DNA of 64,000 bases from Devosia sp. YR412 (GTDB lineage: Bacteria; Pseudomonadota; Alphaproteobacteria; Rhizobiales; Devosiaceae): the NCBI RefSeq assembly GCF_900110945.1, contig NZ_FOFL01000001.1, forward strand, positions 868,001 to 932,000, given 5' to 3'. The position numbers and the translations under genes are program-made. This document shows positions 53,491-63,455 of this stretch, in pieces (position 1 is the stretch's first letter; every line of letters begins with the position of its first letter). The notes below the pieces were generated by a model. It was not told where the DNA came from. It saw only the letters and a list, made by a program, of their open reading frames with translations, and ran no database searches.

Positions 53491-55097
53491 GATCCGAGCT
53501 CCTTGTTGGCTGGCGTGGCCGGCAAAGCGGCGACGACGAAGTCCTGGTCATCCTCTTCGGCGGTAAACAGCTTGTCCTGCGGCCCGGCCTTGATGATCTT
53601 GATCATCAGCAGGATCATGATGACGAAGAGCGTCGAGTAGAGCAGCGTGAAGAAGCTCAGCGAGATCACCAGGTCCCAGAAGTGGAGACCGGAGGCGGCA
53701 TAGAAGGTGGGCAGAACCCCTTCCACCACCCAGGGCTGGCGGCCGAATTCGGCGATGAACCAGCCCGACTCGATAGCGACCCAGGGCAGCGGCAGCACGA
53801 GGAAGCCCACCCACAGCAGCGGCCGATTGGATTCGAGCCAACCGCGCGAGGCGCGATAGAACCACATGGCGAAGAAGGCGATGAAGAAGAAGCCCAGCCC
53901 CATCATGATGCGGAAGGTCCAGAACAGCGGCCAGACCTCGGGCACGGTGTCCTCGGCGGCCTGCGCGATCTCTTCGTCGGTGGCATTGCCGACGTCCTCG
54001 CGGTATTTCTTCAGCAGCAGGCCATAGCCGAGATCGGGCCAATGCTGCTCGAACACCAGGCGCGCATCGACATCGTCGCCATCGACATTGCCGGCCCGGA
54101 TTTCCTGCAGCGCATCATAGGCAATCATGCCGGATCGGATGCGGGTCTGGGCATGGGCGACGAGTTCCTCGATGCCGTCCAGCCGCTTGTCGAACGAGCG
54201 CGTGGTGATCAGACCGCCCACCCAGGGCACCTGGATCGACCAGGTCGGCGCGCCGCCATCGGGACCCGGTAAAGCGAAAATTGTCCAGGGCGCCGGGGCC
54301 GGCTCGGTGTGATAGCTGGCCTCCATGGCCGCGATCTTCATCTTCTGGTGCTCGGTCGCGACATAGCCGCTCTCGTCACCCAGCACGACCACCGACAGTG
54401 CCGACGCAAGACCGAAGCTGGCCGCCACCACCATCGAGCGCTTGGCGATTTCGACATGCTTGCCCTGCAAGAGGAACAGGCAGGAAATAGCGAAGATGAA
54501 CACCGCGCCGCAGACATAGCCGGCGCTGACGGTATGGACGAACTTGGCCTGCGCCACCTGGTTGAAGATCACCGCCATAAAGTCTGTGACTTCCATGCGC
54601 ATGGTGTCGGGGTTGAACTTGGCGCCGACCGGGTTCTGCATCCAGCCATTGGCGATCAGGATCCACAGCGCCGAGAAATTGGCGCCGATCGCCGTCAGCC
54701 AGGTGACCGTCAGGTGGCCGAGCTTGCTCAGCCGATCCCAACCAAAGAAGAACAGGCCGATGAAGGTGGCCTCAAGAAAGAAGGCCATCAGGCCTTCGAT
54801 GGCCAGCGGGGCGCCGAACACGTCGCCGACATAATGGCTGTAATAGCTCCAGTTCATGCCGAACTGGAATTCCATGACGATGCCGGTGGCGACGCCCATG
54901 GCGAAATTGACGCCGAACAGCGTGCCCCAGAACAGGGTCGCCTTGCGCCAGACCTCGCGGCCGGTCATCACATAGACGCTTTCCATGATGGCCATCATCA
55001 CGGACAGGCCAATGGTCAGCGGCACGAAGATAAAATGGTACATGGCGGTGGCGGCGAATTGCCACCGCGAAAGTTCGACAACGGTCATGTCGATCAT
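53487..55097 (-). CDS. cydA: Cytochrome bd ubiquinol oxidase subunit I
   Basis: A 536-residue haem-carrying subunit. His21 in TAMYHFIFVPLTIG is a haem b595/d ligand position; FVHTVSAGYV and the Met in PLFWTFRIMMG should bind haem b558; GRQPW is the conserved quinol-site motif. The length is close to E. coli CydA (522), so the long Q-loop type is likely. The first ATG at 55097 and one three codons later are both possible. Transcription is divergent from cydDC through a shared FNR box. Confidence 0.95.
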   Translation of the reverse strand: MIDMTVVELSRWQFAATAMYHFIFVPLTIGLSVMMAIMESVYVMTGREVWRKATLFWGTLFGVNFAMGVATGIVMEFQFGMNWSYYSHYVGDVFGAPLAIEGLMAFFLEATFIGLFFFGWDRLSKLGHLTVTWLTAIGANFSALWILIANGWMQNPVGAKFNPDTMRMEVTDFMAVIFNQVAQAKFVHTVSAGYVCGAVFIFAISCLFLLQGKHVEIAKRSMVVAASFGLASALSVVVLGDESGYVATEHQKMKIAAMEASYHTEPAPAPWTIFALPGPDGGAPTWSIQVPWVGGLITTRSFDKRLDGIEELVAHAQTRIRSGMIAYDALQEIRAGNVDGDDVDARLVFEQHWPDLGYGLLLKKYREDVGNATDEEIAQAAEDTVPEVWPLFWTFRIMMGLGFFFIAFFAMWFYRASRGWLESNRPLLWVGFLVLPLPWVAIESGWFIAEFGRQPWVVEGVLPTFYAASGLHFWDLVISLSFFTLLYSTLFVIMILLMIKIIKAGPQDKLFTAEEDDQDFVVAALPATPANKELGS

Positions 55098-55150
55098 GGC
55101 GGTACTGCCTCTATGCTTGGCAGCGCCCGAGTCGGCGCCGTCCTGCCCAC

Positions 55151-55156
55151 TCTATG
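55151..55156 (-). promoter_or_regulatory. Candidate -10 box of cydABX
   Basis: CATAGA on the minus strand lies 33 bp centre to centre from the FNR box, the spacing expected of a class II FNR-activated promoter. The predicted start is near 55145, about 48 nt before cydA. Confidence 0.4.
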
Positions 55157-55179
55157 CGCCAATGAGCTTTGCCCGCGCC

Positions 55180-55193
55180 TTGATTCAGATCAA
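55180..55193. promoter_or_regulatory. FNR/FixK-type binding site shared by cydABX and cydDC
   Basis: TTGAT-TCAG-ATCAA is a perfect FNR-family palindrome. It lies 83 bp from cydA and 35 bp from cydD. Suitably placed -10 candidates exist on both sides (CATAGA at 55151-55156 minus, TATAGC at 55214-55219 plus). The FnrN-type regulator encoded at 58598-59314 is the natural activator. Confidence 0.85.
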
Positions 55194-55227
55194 GGGTTTC
55201 CAGTGCCACAAGATATAGCCTCAAAAC

Positions 55228-56955
55228 ATGACAATGACCGACCGCCAGAATGGCAAGACACTTTCCGGCCTCAGCCGCCACGGCGGGCTGTGGCTGATCC
55301 TCGCCATTGCGGCACCGCTTCTTGGCGGCGGCCTTTTGGTCTGGCAGGCTTGGACCCTGGCCGGGGTGATCGGCCAGACCATCGAGGGCGGCACGCCGAT
55401 GGCGGCGCTGGGTCCGTCCATTTCGCTGATCCTCATTATCCTCTTGCTCCGCGCAGCGCTCGGCGCACTGGGCGATCGCGCCGGCACAGCCGCTGCCGAG
55501 GCCATCAAGTCGCGCCTGCGCCATGCGCTGTTTGCGCAGTTGCTGGCCCGCTCGCCGCGCGAGGCCGAACAGGCGCAATCGGGCGCGGCGTCATCGGCGA
55601 TCATCGACCAGGTCGAGGCGCTGGATGCGTTCTTTTCGCGCTACCTGCCCGCCATGGTCGGCGCCACCATTCTGCCGCTGGCCTTCGGCGCGATCATCCT
55701 GCCGCTCGACTGGCTGACAGGACTGTTGTTCCTTATCACCGCACCGCTGATCCCGCTGTTCATGGCCTTGGCCGGCTGGGGCGCCCAGATCGCCACTAAC
55801 AAGCAGGCTCGCGCACTGAGCCTGCTCAACGGCCGCTTTGCCGACCGCTTGCGGGGATTGGTGACGCTGAAACTCTTCGGGCGGGCCGAGGCGGAAACCG
55901 CGGGAATTGTCGCCGCCAGCGACGAATTGCGCAAACGGACGTTGCGTGTGCTGCGCATCGCCTTCCTCTCTTCGGCGGTGCTGGAATTCTTCGCGGCGCT
56001 CGGCGTCGCCGGCGTGGCGCTCTATATTGGCCTCACCTTCATCGACTACCTGCAGCTGCGCTCCAGCCCGATGACGCTGGAACTGGGCCTGTTCCTGTTG
56101 CTGATGGCGCCGGAAATCTACAATCCGCTGCGCCTGCTCGCCGCGCACTATCATGATCGCGCCTCGGCCAAGGCAGCCATTGGCGAAATCACCGCCCAGC
56201 TTGGCGCCCTGCCGACTGAAGCCGCACCGCTCGCCGACGCCCCAGTTATTCGCAACAAGGGCGCCGTGGGCGTCACCATCAGCAGGCTGACCCTGCGCAC
56301 GCCCGACAGTGCCCGCGTCATCCTCTCCAACAGCGATCTCAGCATCGCTCCCGGCGAACATTTCGCCCTGCTCGGTCCCAGCGGTATTGGCAAATCGACC
56401 CTGCTCGAAGCCATGGCGCGCTTGCGGCTTTCTGAAGGCGCTATCGACCTCGATAGACAGCCGCTTGCCCACTGGCCGGAAGCCGATTTGCGCGGCCGCG
56501 TCACCATGCTGGGCCAGAAGCCGCGCATCTTTGCCGGCACCATGGCGCAGAACATCGCCTTGGCCCGACCGGGTGCCAGCCTCGCCGAAATCCGCCGCGC
56601 TGCCGAGCGCGCCCATGTCGCGAGCTTTGCCGATGCGCTGCCCGAGGGGCTCGACACCCAGCTCGGCGAGGGTGGCCTGGGCCTCTCCGGCGGCCAGGCC
56701 CAGCGCATTGCCCTCGCTCGCATCTATCTGCGCGATGCCGGGCTGATCCTCCTCGATGAACCCACCGCCCATCTCGATGCCGCACTGGAGCAGGACGTGC
56801 TCGACGAGCTGAAACTCTATGCCCGCGGCCGCACCCTGATCATCGCCACCCATTCGCTGGCCGTCGCCGCCCGCATGGACAAAGCCTGGCGCATCGCCGG
56901 CGAAAGCCTGCTCCCCACGCCCCTGCCCGCCCACAGCCGAGGCCATGTCGCATGA
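55228..56955 (+). CDS. cydD: Thiol reductant ABC exporter subunit CydD
   Basis: The 575-residue fused permease-ATPase has six membrane segments (about 20-310) with QARALSLLNGRFADRLRGLVTLKLFGR, the CydD-type coupling region. Its nucleotide-binding domain carries Walker A GPSGIGKST, signature GLSGGQAQRIALARI and Walker B LILLDEPTAHLD. CydDC exports glutathione and cysteine to the periplasm and is needed to assemble the bd oxidase. The ATG has no Shine-Dalgarno sequence and lies only a few bases after the predicted start of transcription. Confidence 0.93.
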   Translation: MTMTDRQNGKTLSGLSRHGGLWLILAIAAPLLGGGLLVWQAWTLAGVIGQTIEGGTPMAALGPSISLILIILLLRAALGALGDRAGTAAAEAIKSRLRHALFAQLLARSPREAEQAQSGAASSAIIDQVEALDAFFSRYLPAMVGATILPLAFGAIILPLDWLTGLLFLITAPLIPLFMALAGWGAQIATNKQARALSLLNGRFADRLRGLVTLKLFGRAEAETAGIVAASDELRKRTLRVLRIAFLSSAVLEFFAALGVAGVALYIGLTFIDYLQLRSSPMTLELGLFLLLMAPEIYNPLRLLAAHYHDRASAKAAIGEITAQLGALPTEAAPLADAPVIRNKGAVGVTISRLTLRTPDSARVILSNSDLSIAPGEHFALLGPSGIGKSTLLEAMARLRLSEGAIDLDRQPLAHWPEADLRGRVTMLGQKPRIFAGTMAQNIALARPGASLAEIRRAAERAHVASFADALPEGLDTQLGEGGLGLSGGQAQRIALARIYLRDAGLILLDEPTAHLDAALEQDVLDELKLYARGRTLIIATHSLAVAARMDKAWRIAGESLLPTPLPAHSRGHVA

Positions 56956-58601
56956 AATCGCTCCTCGCCTTCCGCAGCCTGTTCCTCAGCCAATTCGGCG
57001 GCTTTGCCCTGGCGCTGCTGCTGTCTCTGGTCGCCGTTGCCGCCGGCGTCGCCTTGCTCGGCACCTCGGGCTGGTTCATCACCGCCGCCGCGCTGACCAC
57101 CATGGGCCTCGCCTTCAACCTCTTCGTGCCCTCGGCGCTGGTTCGCGCCTTCTCCTTCATCCGCATTCTGGCCCGTTATGGCGAACGCCTCAGCGGCCAT
57201 GACGCCACCCTGCGCCTGCTCGCCAATCTGCGCGGCTGGCTGTTTGCCCGGCTGTTTCCCCGCCTGCCGCTGGCCGACCGCAGCCTGCGCCATGGCGATC
57301 TGGTCAGCCGGCTGACGGCCGATGTCGATGCATTGGATACCGCCTTTCTTGTCGCCATCGGCCCGATCGCCGCCGCGCTGATTATCGGCACGGCGTTGAC
57401 CGGCGTCCTCGCCTGGCTGCTGCCCAGCGCCGCATTGGTCTATGGGCTGTGCTTCGGCGCCGCCGTGCTGCTGGTACCAGCTGGCTTGGTACTAACCAGC
57501 CGTCGCGCCGGCCATGCTGTGGTTGCTCGCGCTGCCGATGCGCGCGCTGCGGTGCTCGACGGTATCGAAGGCCATGCCGATCTGACGGTTTATGGCGTGC
57601 TGGGCACGGCGCAGGACGGCTTTGTCGATACCGCCGGCAAGCTGGCCGAGGCTCGCGGCCACCTCGCCAGCCTCACGGCCTTTGCCGGTTTCGCCGTGCA
57701 GGCCCTCGCCGCGCTCGCCCTGGTCGGCGCGCTCTGGCTGGGGCTGCAGAGCTTTGAAGCCGGCATGGTCGATGGGCCGATCCTTGCCGGCCTGCTGCTC
57801 GCCATCATGGGGAGTTTCGAGGCCACCAGCGTCATCGTGCGCAGCGTCAGCAAGCTCACCACCGCCATGGCCGCCGCCGAGCGCCTCACCGCCATCGCCG
57901 AAACCCCGCTTGTCGTAGCCGACCCGACTACGCCCGCCCCCCTGCCCGCCGGCCCGACGATCACCCTCAACGATGTCACCTTCAGCTATGGCGGCCCGCC
58001 AGTGCTGGCCAATCTCGACCTGACCATCGCGCCCGGCGAACATCTCGCCATCACCGGCGCCAGCGGCGGCGGCAAGTCGAGCCTGCTCAATCTGCTATTG
58101 CGACTAGCCGATCCGCAGCTCGGCAGCATCACGCTCGGCGGCACGGCCCTGAGCAAGCTGCGCCAGTCCGATATCCACGCCAGCATGGCGCTGCTCAGCC
58201 AGGACAGCCCGCTGTTCAACGACGCCATCCGCGCCAACCTGCTCATCGGCCGTCCGGATGCCGATGATGACGCGCTGTGGTCGGCGCTGGCTGATGCCGG
58301 CATCGAAGACTTCGTCCGCGCCCTGCCGCTGGGTCTTGATACATTGCTCGGTGAACGCGGCCGCAGCGTATCAGTCGGCCAGGCCCGCCGGCTGTGCCTG
58401 GCGCGCGTGCTGCTGTCGCCGGCCAAAATCCTGCTGCTCGACGAGCCCACCACCGGCCTCGACCGCGATGCCGAAGTGGCGTTTTTCGAAACGCTGCATC
58501 AGGCCGCCAAGGGCCGCAGCGTGATCCTCGTCACCCATGCAGCCATCCCTGAAGGAACGATGGATCGTGTGCTGGAAATGCGAAGCGGGCGGCTGATTTA
58601 G
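56952..58601 (+). CDS. cydC: Thiol reductant ABC exporter subunit CydC
   Basis: A 549-residue half-transporter with six membrane segments (LLGTSGWFITAAALTTMG, FLVAIGPIAAALIIGTALT) and an ATPase domain: Walker A GASGGGKSS, Walker B ILLLDEPTTGLD. The ABC signature reads VSVGQARRL rather than LSGGQ or LSGGE, so one of the two composite ATP sites of the CydDC dimer may be weak. It overlaps cydD by four bases, and its stop overlaps the stop of the convergent FNR gene. Confidence 0.92.
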   Translation: MKSLLAFRSLFLSQFGGFALALLLSLVAVAAGVALLGTSGWFITAAALTTMGLAFNLFVPSALVRAFSFIRILARYGERLSGHDATLRLLANLRGWLFARLFPRLPLADRSLRHGDLVSRLTADVDALDTAFLVAIGPIAAALIIGTALTGVLAWLLPSAALVYGLCFGAAVLLVPAGLVLTSRRAGHAVVARAADARAAVLDGIEGHADLTVYGVLGTAQDGFVDTAGKLAEARGHLASLTAFAGFAVQALAALALVGALWLGLQSFEAGMVDGPILAGLLLAIMGSFEATSVIVRSVSKLTTAMAAAERLTAIAETPLVVADPTTPAPLPAGPTITLNDVTFSYGGPPVLANLDLTIAPGEHLAITGASGGGKSSLLNLLLRLADPQLGSITLGGTALSKLRQSDIHASMALLSQDSPLFNDAIRANLLIGRPDADDDALWSALADAGIEDFVRALPLGLDTLLGERGRSVSVGQARRLCLARVLLSPAKILLLDEPTTGLDRDAEVAFFETLHQAAKGRSVILVTHAAIPEGTMDRVLEMRSGRLI

Positions 58602-59314
58602 CCGCAGCGCACCCGCAGGCGGGCCAGATCGGGCACCAAGACATGCCGGTAATTCTCGATCTCGATCACGCCGTCGGCCTTGAGCTTGCTCATCTGGCGG
58701 CTGACGGTCTCGATGGTCAGGCCGAGGAAATCGCCGATATCGGCGCGGCTGAGCGGCAGGTCGAAGGTGGTCACTTCGCCGGCCGGATCGATATGGCTGG
58801 CGATGAGATAAAGGAAGCTGGCGACTTTTTCGGCGGCGGTTTTGCGGCCCAGCGTCACCATCCAGTCGCGCGCCTCGTCGAGCTCGCGCAGGGTCTGCAG
58901 CATGACGCGGTGTTCGAGCTCGGGATTGGCCCGCACCAGCGCTTCCAGCGCCGGCTTGGGAATGACACACATGTCGACATCCGACGCCGCTTCGGCGCTG
59001 ACCCGGCTTTCGCTGGCAAACAGCCGCCCCAGCAGGTCAGGCGCAAACTGCAGCCCCACCACCTGCTGGCGGCCGTCTTCGAGCACTTTCGAGAGCTTTA
59101 CGACGCCGCGCAGCACATTGCCATAGCTGGTGATCGGCTCGGCATCGGCGAGCAGTTCGTCACCGGCGGCGTGATGCACGCGACGGGTATGGCGCGACAC
59201 CGCGAGCAATTGCTCCGGCGTCAGAGCGCCACAAATACCCTGATGCCGGGACTCGCAGCTTTGGCAAAGCACGGGCATGGCCGAATTGTGGATGTCGTTG
59301 CGGACGGGCTGCAT
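58598..59314 (-). CDS. fnrN: Oxygen-sensing Crp/Fnr family regulator (FnrN type)
   Basis: The 238-residue regulator has an Fe-S-binding Cys set like FNR: Cys17, Cys20, Cys28 in the N-terminus and Cys116 in VDMCVIPK. A cyclic-nucleotide-binding-like domain follows, then a C-terminal HTH with RADIGDFLGLTIETVSRQMSKLK. The ETVSR recognition helix is the form that reads TTGAT-N4-ATCAA. It should activate microaerobic genes, including both cyd operons next door through 55180-55193. No such box is visible in its own short upstream region. Confidence 0.88.
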   Translation of the reverse strand: MQPVRNDIHNSAMPVLCQSCESRHQGICGALTPEQLLAVSRHTRRVHHAAGDELLADAEPITSYGNVLRGVVKLSKVLEDGRQQVVGLQFAPDLLGRLFASESRVSAEAASDVDMCVIPKPALEALVRANPELEHRVMLQTLRELDEARDWMVTLGRKTAAEKVASFLYLIASHIDPAGEVTTFDLPLSRADIGDFLGLTIETVSRQMSKLKADGVIEIENYRHVLVPDLARLRVRCG

Positions 59315-59408
59315 GGCAATCGTCTCCTGACAGGTCCGATATAGGCCTGCATGCCCGCCGCTTTAATATGCAGAACTGTCGCAGTGCCAAGGTGCCGCAC
59401 GCCAGCTC

Positions 59409-59439
59409 TTGACCTTCCCACCATGGGAACCTCTATATC
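59409..59439 (+). promoter_or_regulatory. MerR/CueR-type promoter of copA
   Basis: TTGACC at 59409-59414 and TATATC at 59434-59439 are 19 bp apart, the over-long spacing typical of promoters twisted into activity by MerR-family proteins. The spacer holds a palindrome, TTCCCA at 59415-59420 and TGGGAA at 59424-59429, close to the CueR operator type. Predicted start near 59446; GAGG before the copA ATG serves as ribosome binding site. Confidence 0.82.
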
Positions 59440-59461
59440 CTGCCGGACGAGGTAGAATCCC

Positions 59462-61698
<2,237 letters not shown>

Positions 61699-61702
<4 letters not shown>

Positions 61703-62109
61703 ATATCGGTGAAGCCTCCAGCGCCACCGGCGTTTCGGCCAAGATGATCCGCTATTATGAATCCATCGGCCTGATCCGCGCGCCACTGCGCACCGGCAGC
61801 AATTACCGCGTCTATGGCGAAGACGAGGTGCATGTGCTGCGCTTCGTCAAACGCGCCCGCACGCTGGGTTTCTCGGTCGATGAAACCTCCACCTTGCTCG
61901 GCCTCTGGCAGGACAAGTCGCGGGCCAGCGGCGAGGTCAAGGACGTGGCCACGGCCCATATCGCGGCGCTCGAAACCAAGATTGCCGAGCTGCAGGGGAT
62001 GGTCAAGACGCTGACGCATCTTGCCCATTGCTGCGGCGGCGACAACCGTCCCGACTGCCCCATTCTCGATGATCTGGCGGGCGAAGGCCCCGCCAAGCAA
62101 GGACACTGA
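61699..62109 (+). CDS. cueR: Copper-responsive MerR-family regulator CueR
   Basis: The 136-residue regulator has a MerR HTH at the N-terminus ([24 protein letters not shown]), a dimerisation helix, and a metal-binding loop with [13 protein letters not shown], giving the Cys-x7-Cys pair that binds Cu(I) in CueR. Its start overlaps the copA stop by four bases, so regulator and pump share one transcript and feedback is built in. It should activate the promoter at 59409-59439. Confidence 0.92.
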
Positions 62110-62110
62110 C

Positions 62111-62305
62111 ATGACTGAAACGACGACATTGACCGTCAACGACATGACCTGCAACCACTGCGTCGGCACAGTCACCAGGGCCCTGCAGGCGGCCCTGCCC
62201 GGCGCCGAAATCGCCGTGGACCTGGCCACGCATAGCGTGCGCTTCACCGGCGATGCAGCCAAGGGCAAAGAAGCGATCGAAGAAGCAGGTTATACGCCGG
62301 AGTGA
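62111..62305 (+). CDS. copZ: CopZ-like copper chaperone
   Basis: A 64-residue heavy-metal-associated domain. NDMTCNHCVGTV supplies Cys14 and Cys17 that bind Cu(I), and the IEEAGYTPE end is typical. It would carry Cu(I) to CopA and to CueR. The ATG at 62111 lies two bases after the cueR stop, with AAGGA eight bases upstream; the longer upstream frame is a shadow of cueR. Confidence 0.9.
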   Translation: MTETTTLTVNDMTCNHCVGTVTRALQAALPGAEIAVDLATHSVRFTGDAAKGKEAIEEAGYTPE

Positions 62306-62319
62306 TCGCGCCTAGCCAT

Positions 62320-62437
62320 CACCCCACCCTCGATCCCTCCCCATCGAGGGGAGGGAAGAACGACTGGGGACCCTCGGCTCGACCGTCTCCCTCCCCCTTG
62401 TGGGGCGGGTGGCCGCGAAGGGGTCGGGTGGGGGTAG
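62320..62437. repeat. GC-rich mosaic palindrome
   Basis: A perfect 9-bp hairpin, TCCCTCCCC at 62334-62342 and GGGGAGGGA at 62348-62356, lies inside a larger imperfect palindrome. The outer arms are ACCCCACCCTCGATCCC near 62320 and GGGGTCGGGTGGGGGT ending near 62436. It resembles the element at 37859-37973 in size, base bias and hairpin-within-palindrome layout. It fills the gap between convergent copZ and the DUF1428 gene and may act as a bidirectional terminator. Confidence 0.7.
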
Positions 62438-62473
62438 GTCCGGGCTCAATCTCTCGACAGGACGACGCGGTCC

Positions 62474-63190
62474 TCAGGCATCCAGCAGCGGCACGAAGCC
62501 GCCGAACACCCGGCGGGCCTCGTCGCCCGAGGCATCCTCTTCATGCATGCGCGGGTCGGTGTAGATTTCCTGCCAGGCCGCGTCGCGCACCGCCTTGCTC
62601 GGCCATTCGATGAAGGAAAACACTACCGTCTCGTCGGCCGTGGCCGCCACGGCCTTCCGGAAGTCGGTCAGCTTGCCGTCCGGGACATTGTCGCCCCAGG
62701 CATCGACGAAACGGGTGGCGCCGCGTTCGCTGAAGATCGCGCCCTGCCGTTCGAGCAGCGCGCGATAGTCATCCTTGCGCGCGGTCTTGACCGGGATCAG
62801 CGAGCCATCGACATAGCCCGGCCGGCCGCCCCGCGTACCCACTTCGTGCAGGCCGGCGAAGCCGCCATAGATCATGCGCGCGCCGTCAAACGGCATGTTG
62901 GCGCCGAAGGCTTCCATGGCGGGATCATTCATCATGATCCTGGCCGCGGCGTCGGCCGTCGCCTTGTCGGGATATTCGTGCCAGGAGAACACGATCGTTT
63001 CATCGGGCGTTGCCTTCACGGCGCGGCGGAAATCGGTGACCTCGCCCTCGGGCACGTCGTCGCCCCAGGCTTCGATCACCCGCGTCACGCCATAGCCCTT
63101 GAACAGCCCGAGGCTATCCTCGACGGTCTTGAGATATTTGTCGTAGTTGGCGGTGGGCACGGCCAAAACGAAGCCGGAAATATAGGTCAT
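62474..63190 (-). CDS. Tandem DUF1428 domain protein
   Basis: A 238-residue protein made of two DUF1428 (dimeric alpha-beta barrel) domains, roughly 1-118 and 119-238. Each repeat shows the same landmarks: SGFVLAVPTANYDKYL and DGSLIPVKTARKDDYRALL; IEAWGDDVPEGEVTDFRRAVKA and VDAWGDNVPDGKLTDFRKAVAA; ETIVFSWHEYPDKA and ETVVFSFIEWPSKA; and a closing IYGGF or VFGGFVPLLDA. Single-domain members are about 115-120 residues. The ATG at 63190 follows GGGAGAG. Function of the family unknown. Confidence 0.82.
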   Translation of the reverse strand: MTYISGFVLAVPTANYDKYLKTVEDSLGLFKGYGVTRVIEAWGDDVPEGEVTDFRRAVKATPDETIVFSWHEYPDKATADAAARIMMNDPAMEAFGANMPFDGARMIYGGFAGLHEVGTRGGRPGYVDGSLIPVKTARKDDYRALLERQGAIFSERGATRFVDAWGDNVPDGKLTDFRKAVAATADETVVFSFIEWPSKAVRDAAWQEIYTDPRMHEEDASGDEARRVFGGFVPLLDA

Positions 63191-63402
63191 TGGGCTCTCC
63201 CTCTCTCTGCTGCTCAGGAAAATCCTCGGCGCGAGGATAGTTCCGTCTTCACAACGGTTGAAGGTGGGCGGTTTAGACAGGGATGGGAGAGATTGGTGAG
63301 CCTCAACGGCGCCAAATCGTCCGGCGTCGTCAGAGGCTCGCAGCATAAATGCCTGTCAGGGCGAAATGTTCCTGCGACAAGTTGTCAAAGCGGCGTAATG
63401 CA

Positions 63403-63429
63403 CAAAGGGCGCCTTGTGGGCGCCCTTTG
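63403..63429. terminator. Hairpin downstream of the sugar-binding protein gene
   Basis: A perfect 11-bp stem, CAAAGGGCGCC at 63403-63413 and GGCGCCCTTTG at 63419-63429, with a 5-base loop lies 27 nt after the stop of the minus-strand gene. No long T-run follows, so it may end or protect that transcript. Confidence 0.6.
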
Positions 63430-63455
63430 CATTGAGATGAACGGATTCTGAACGA

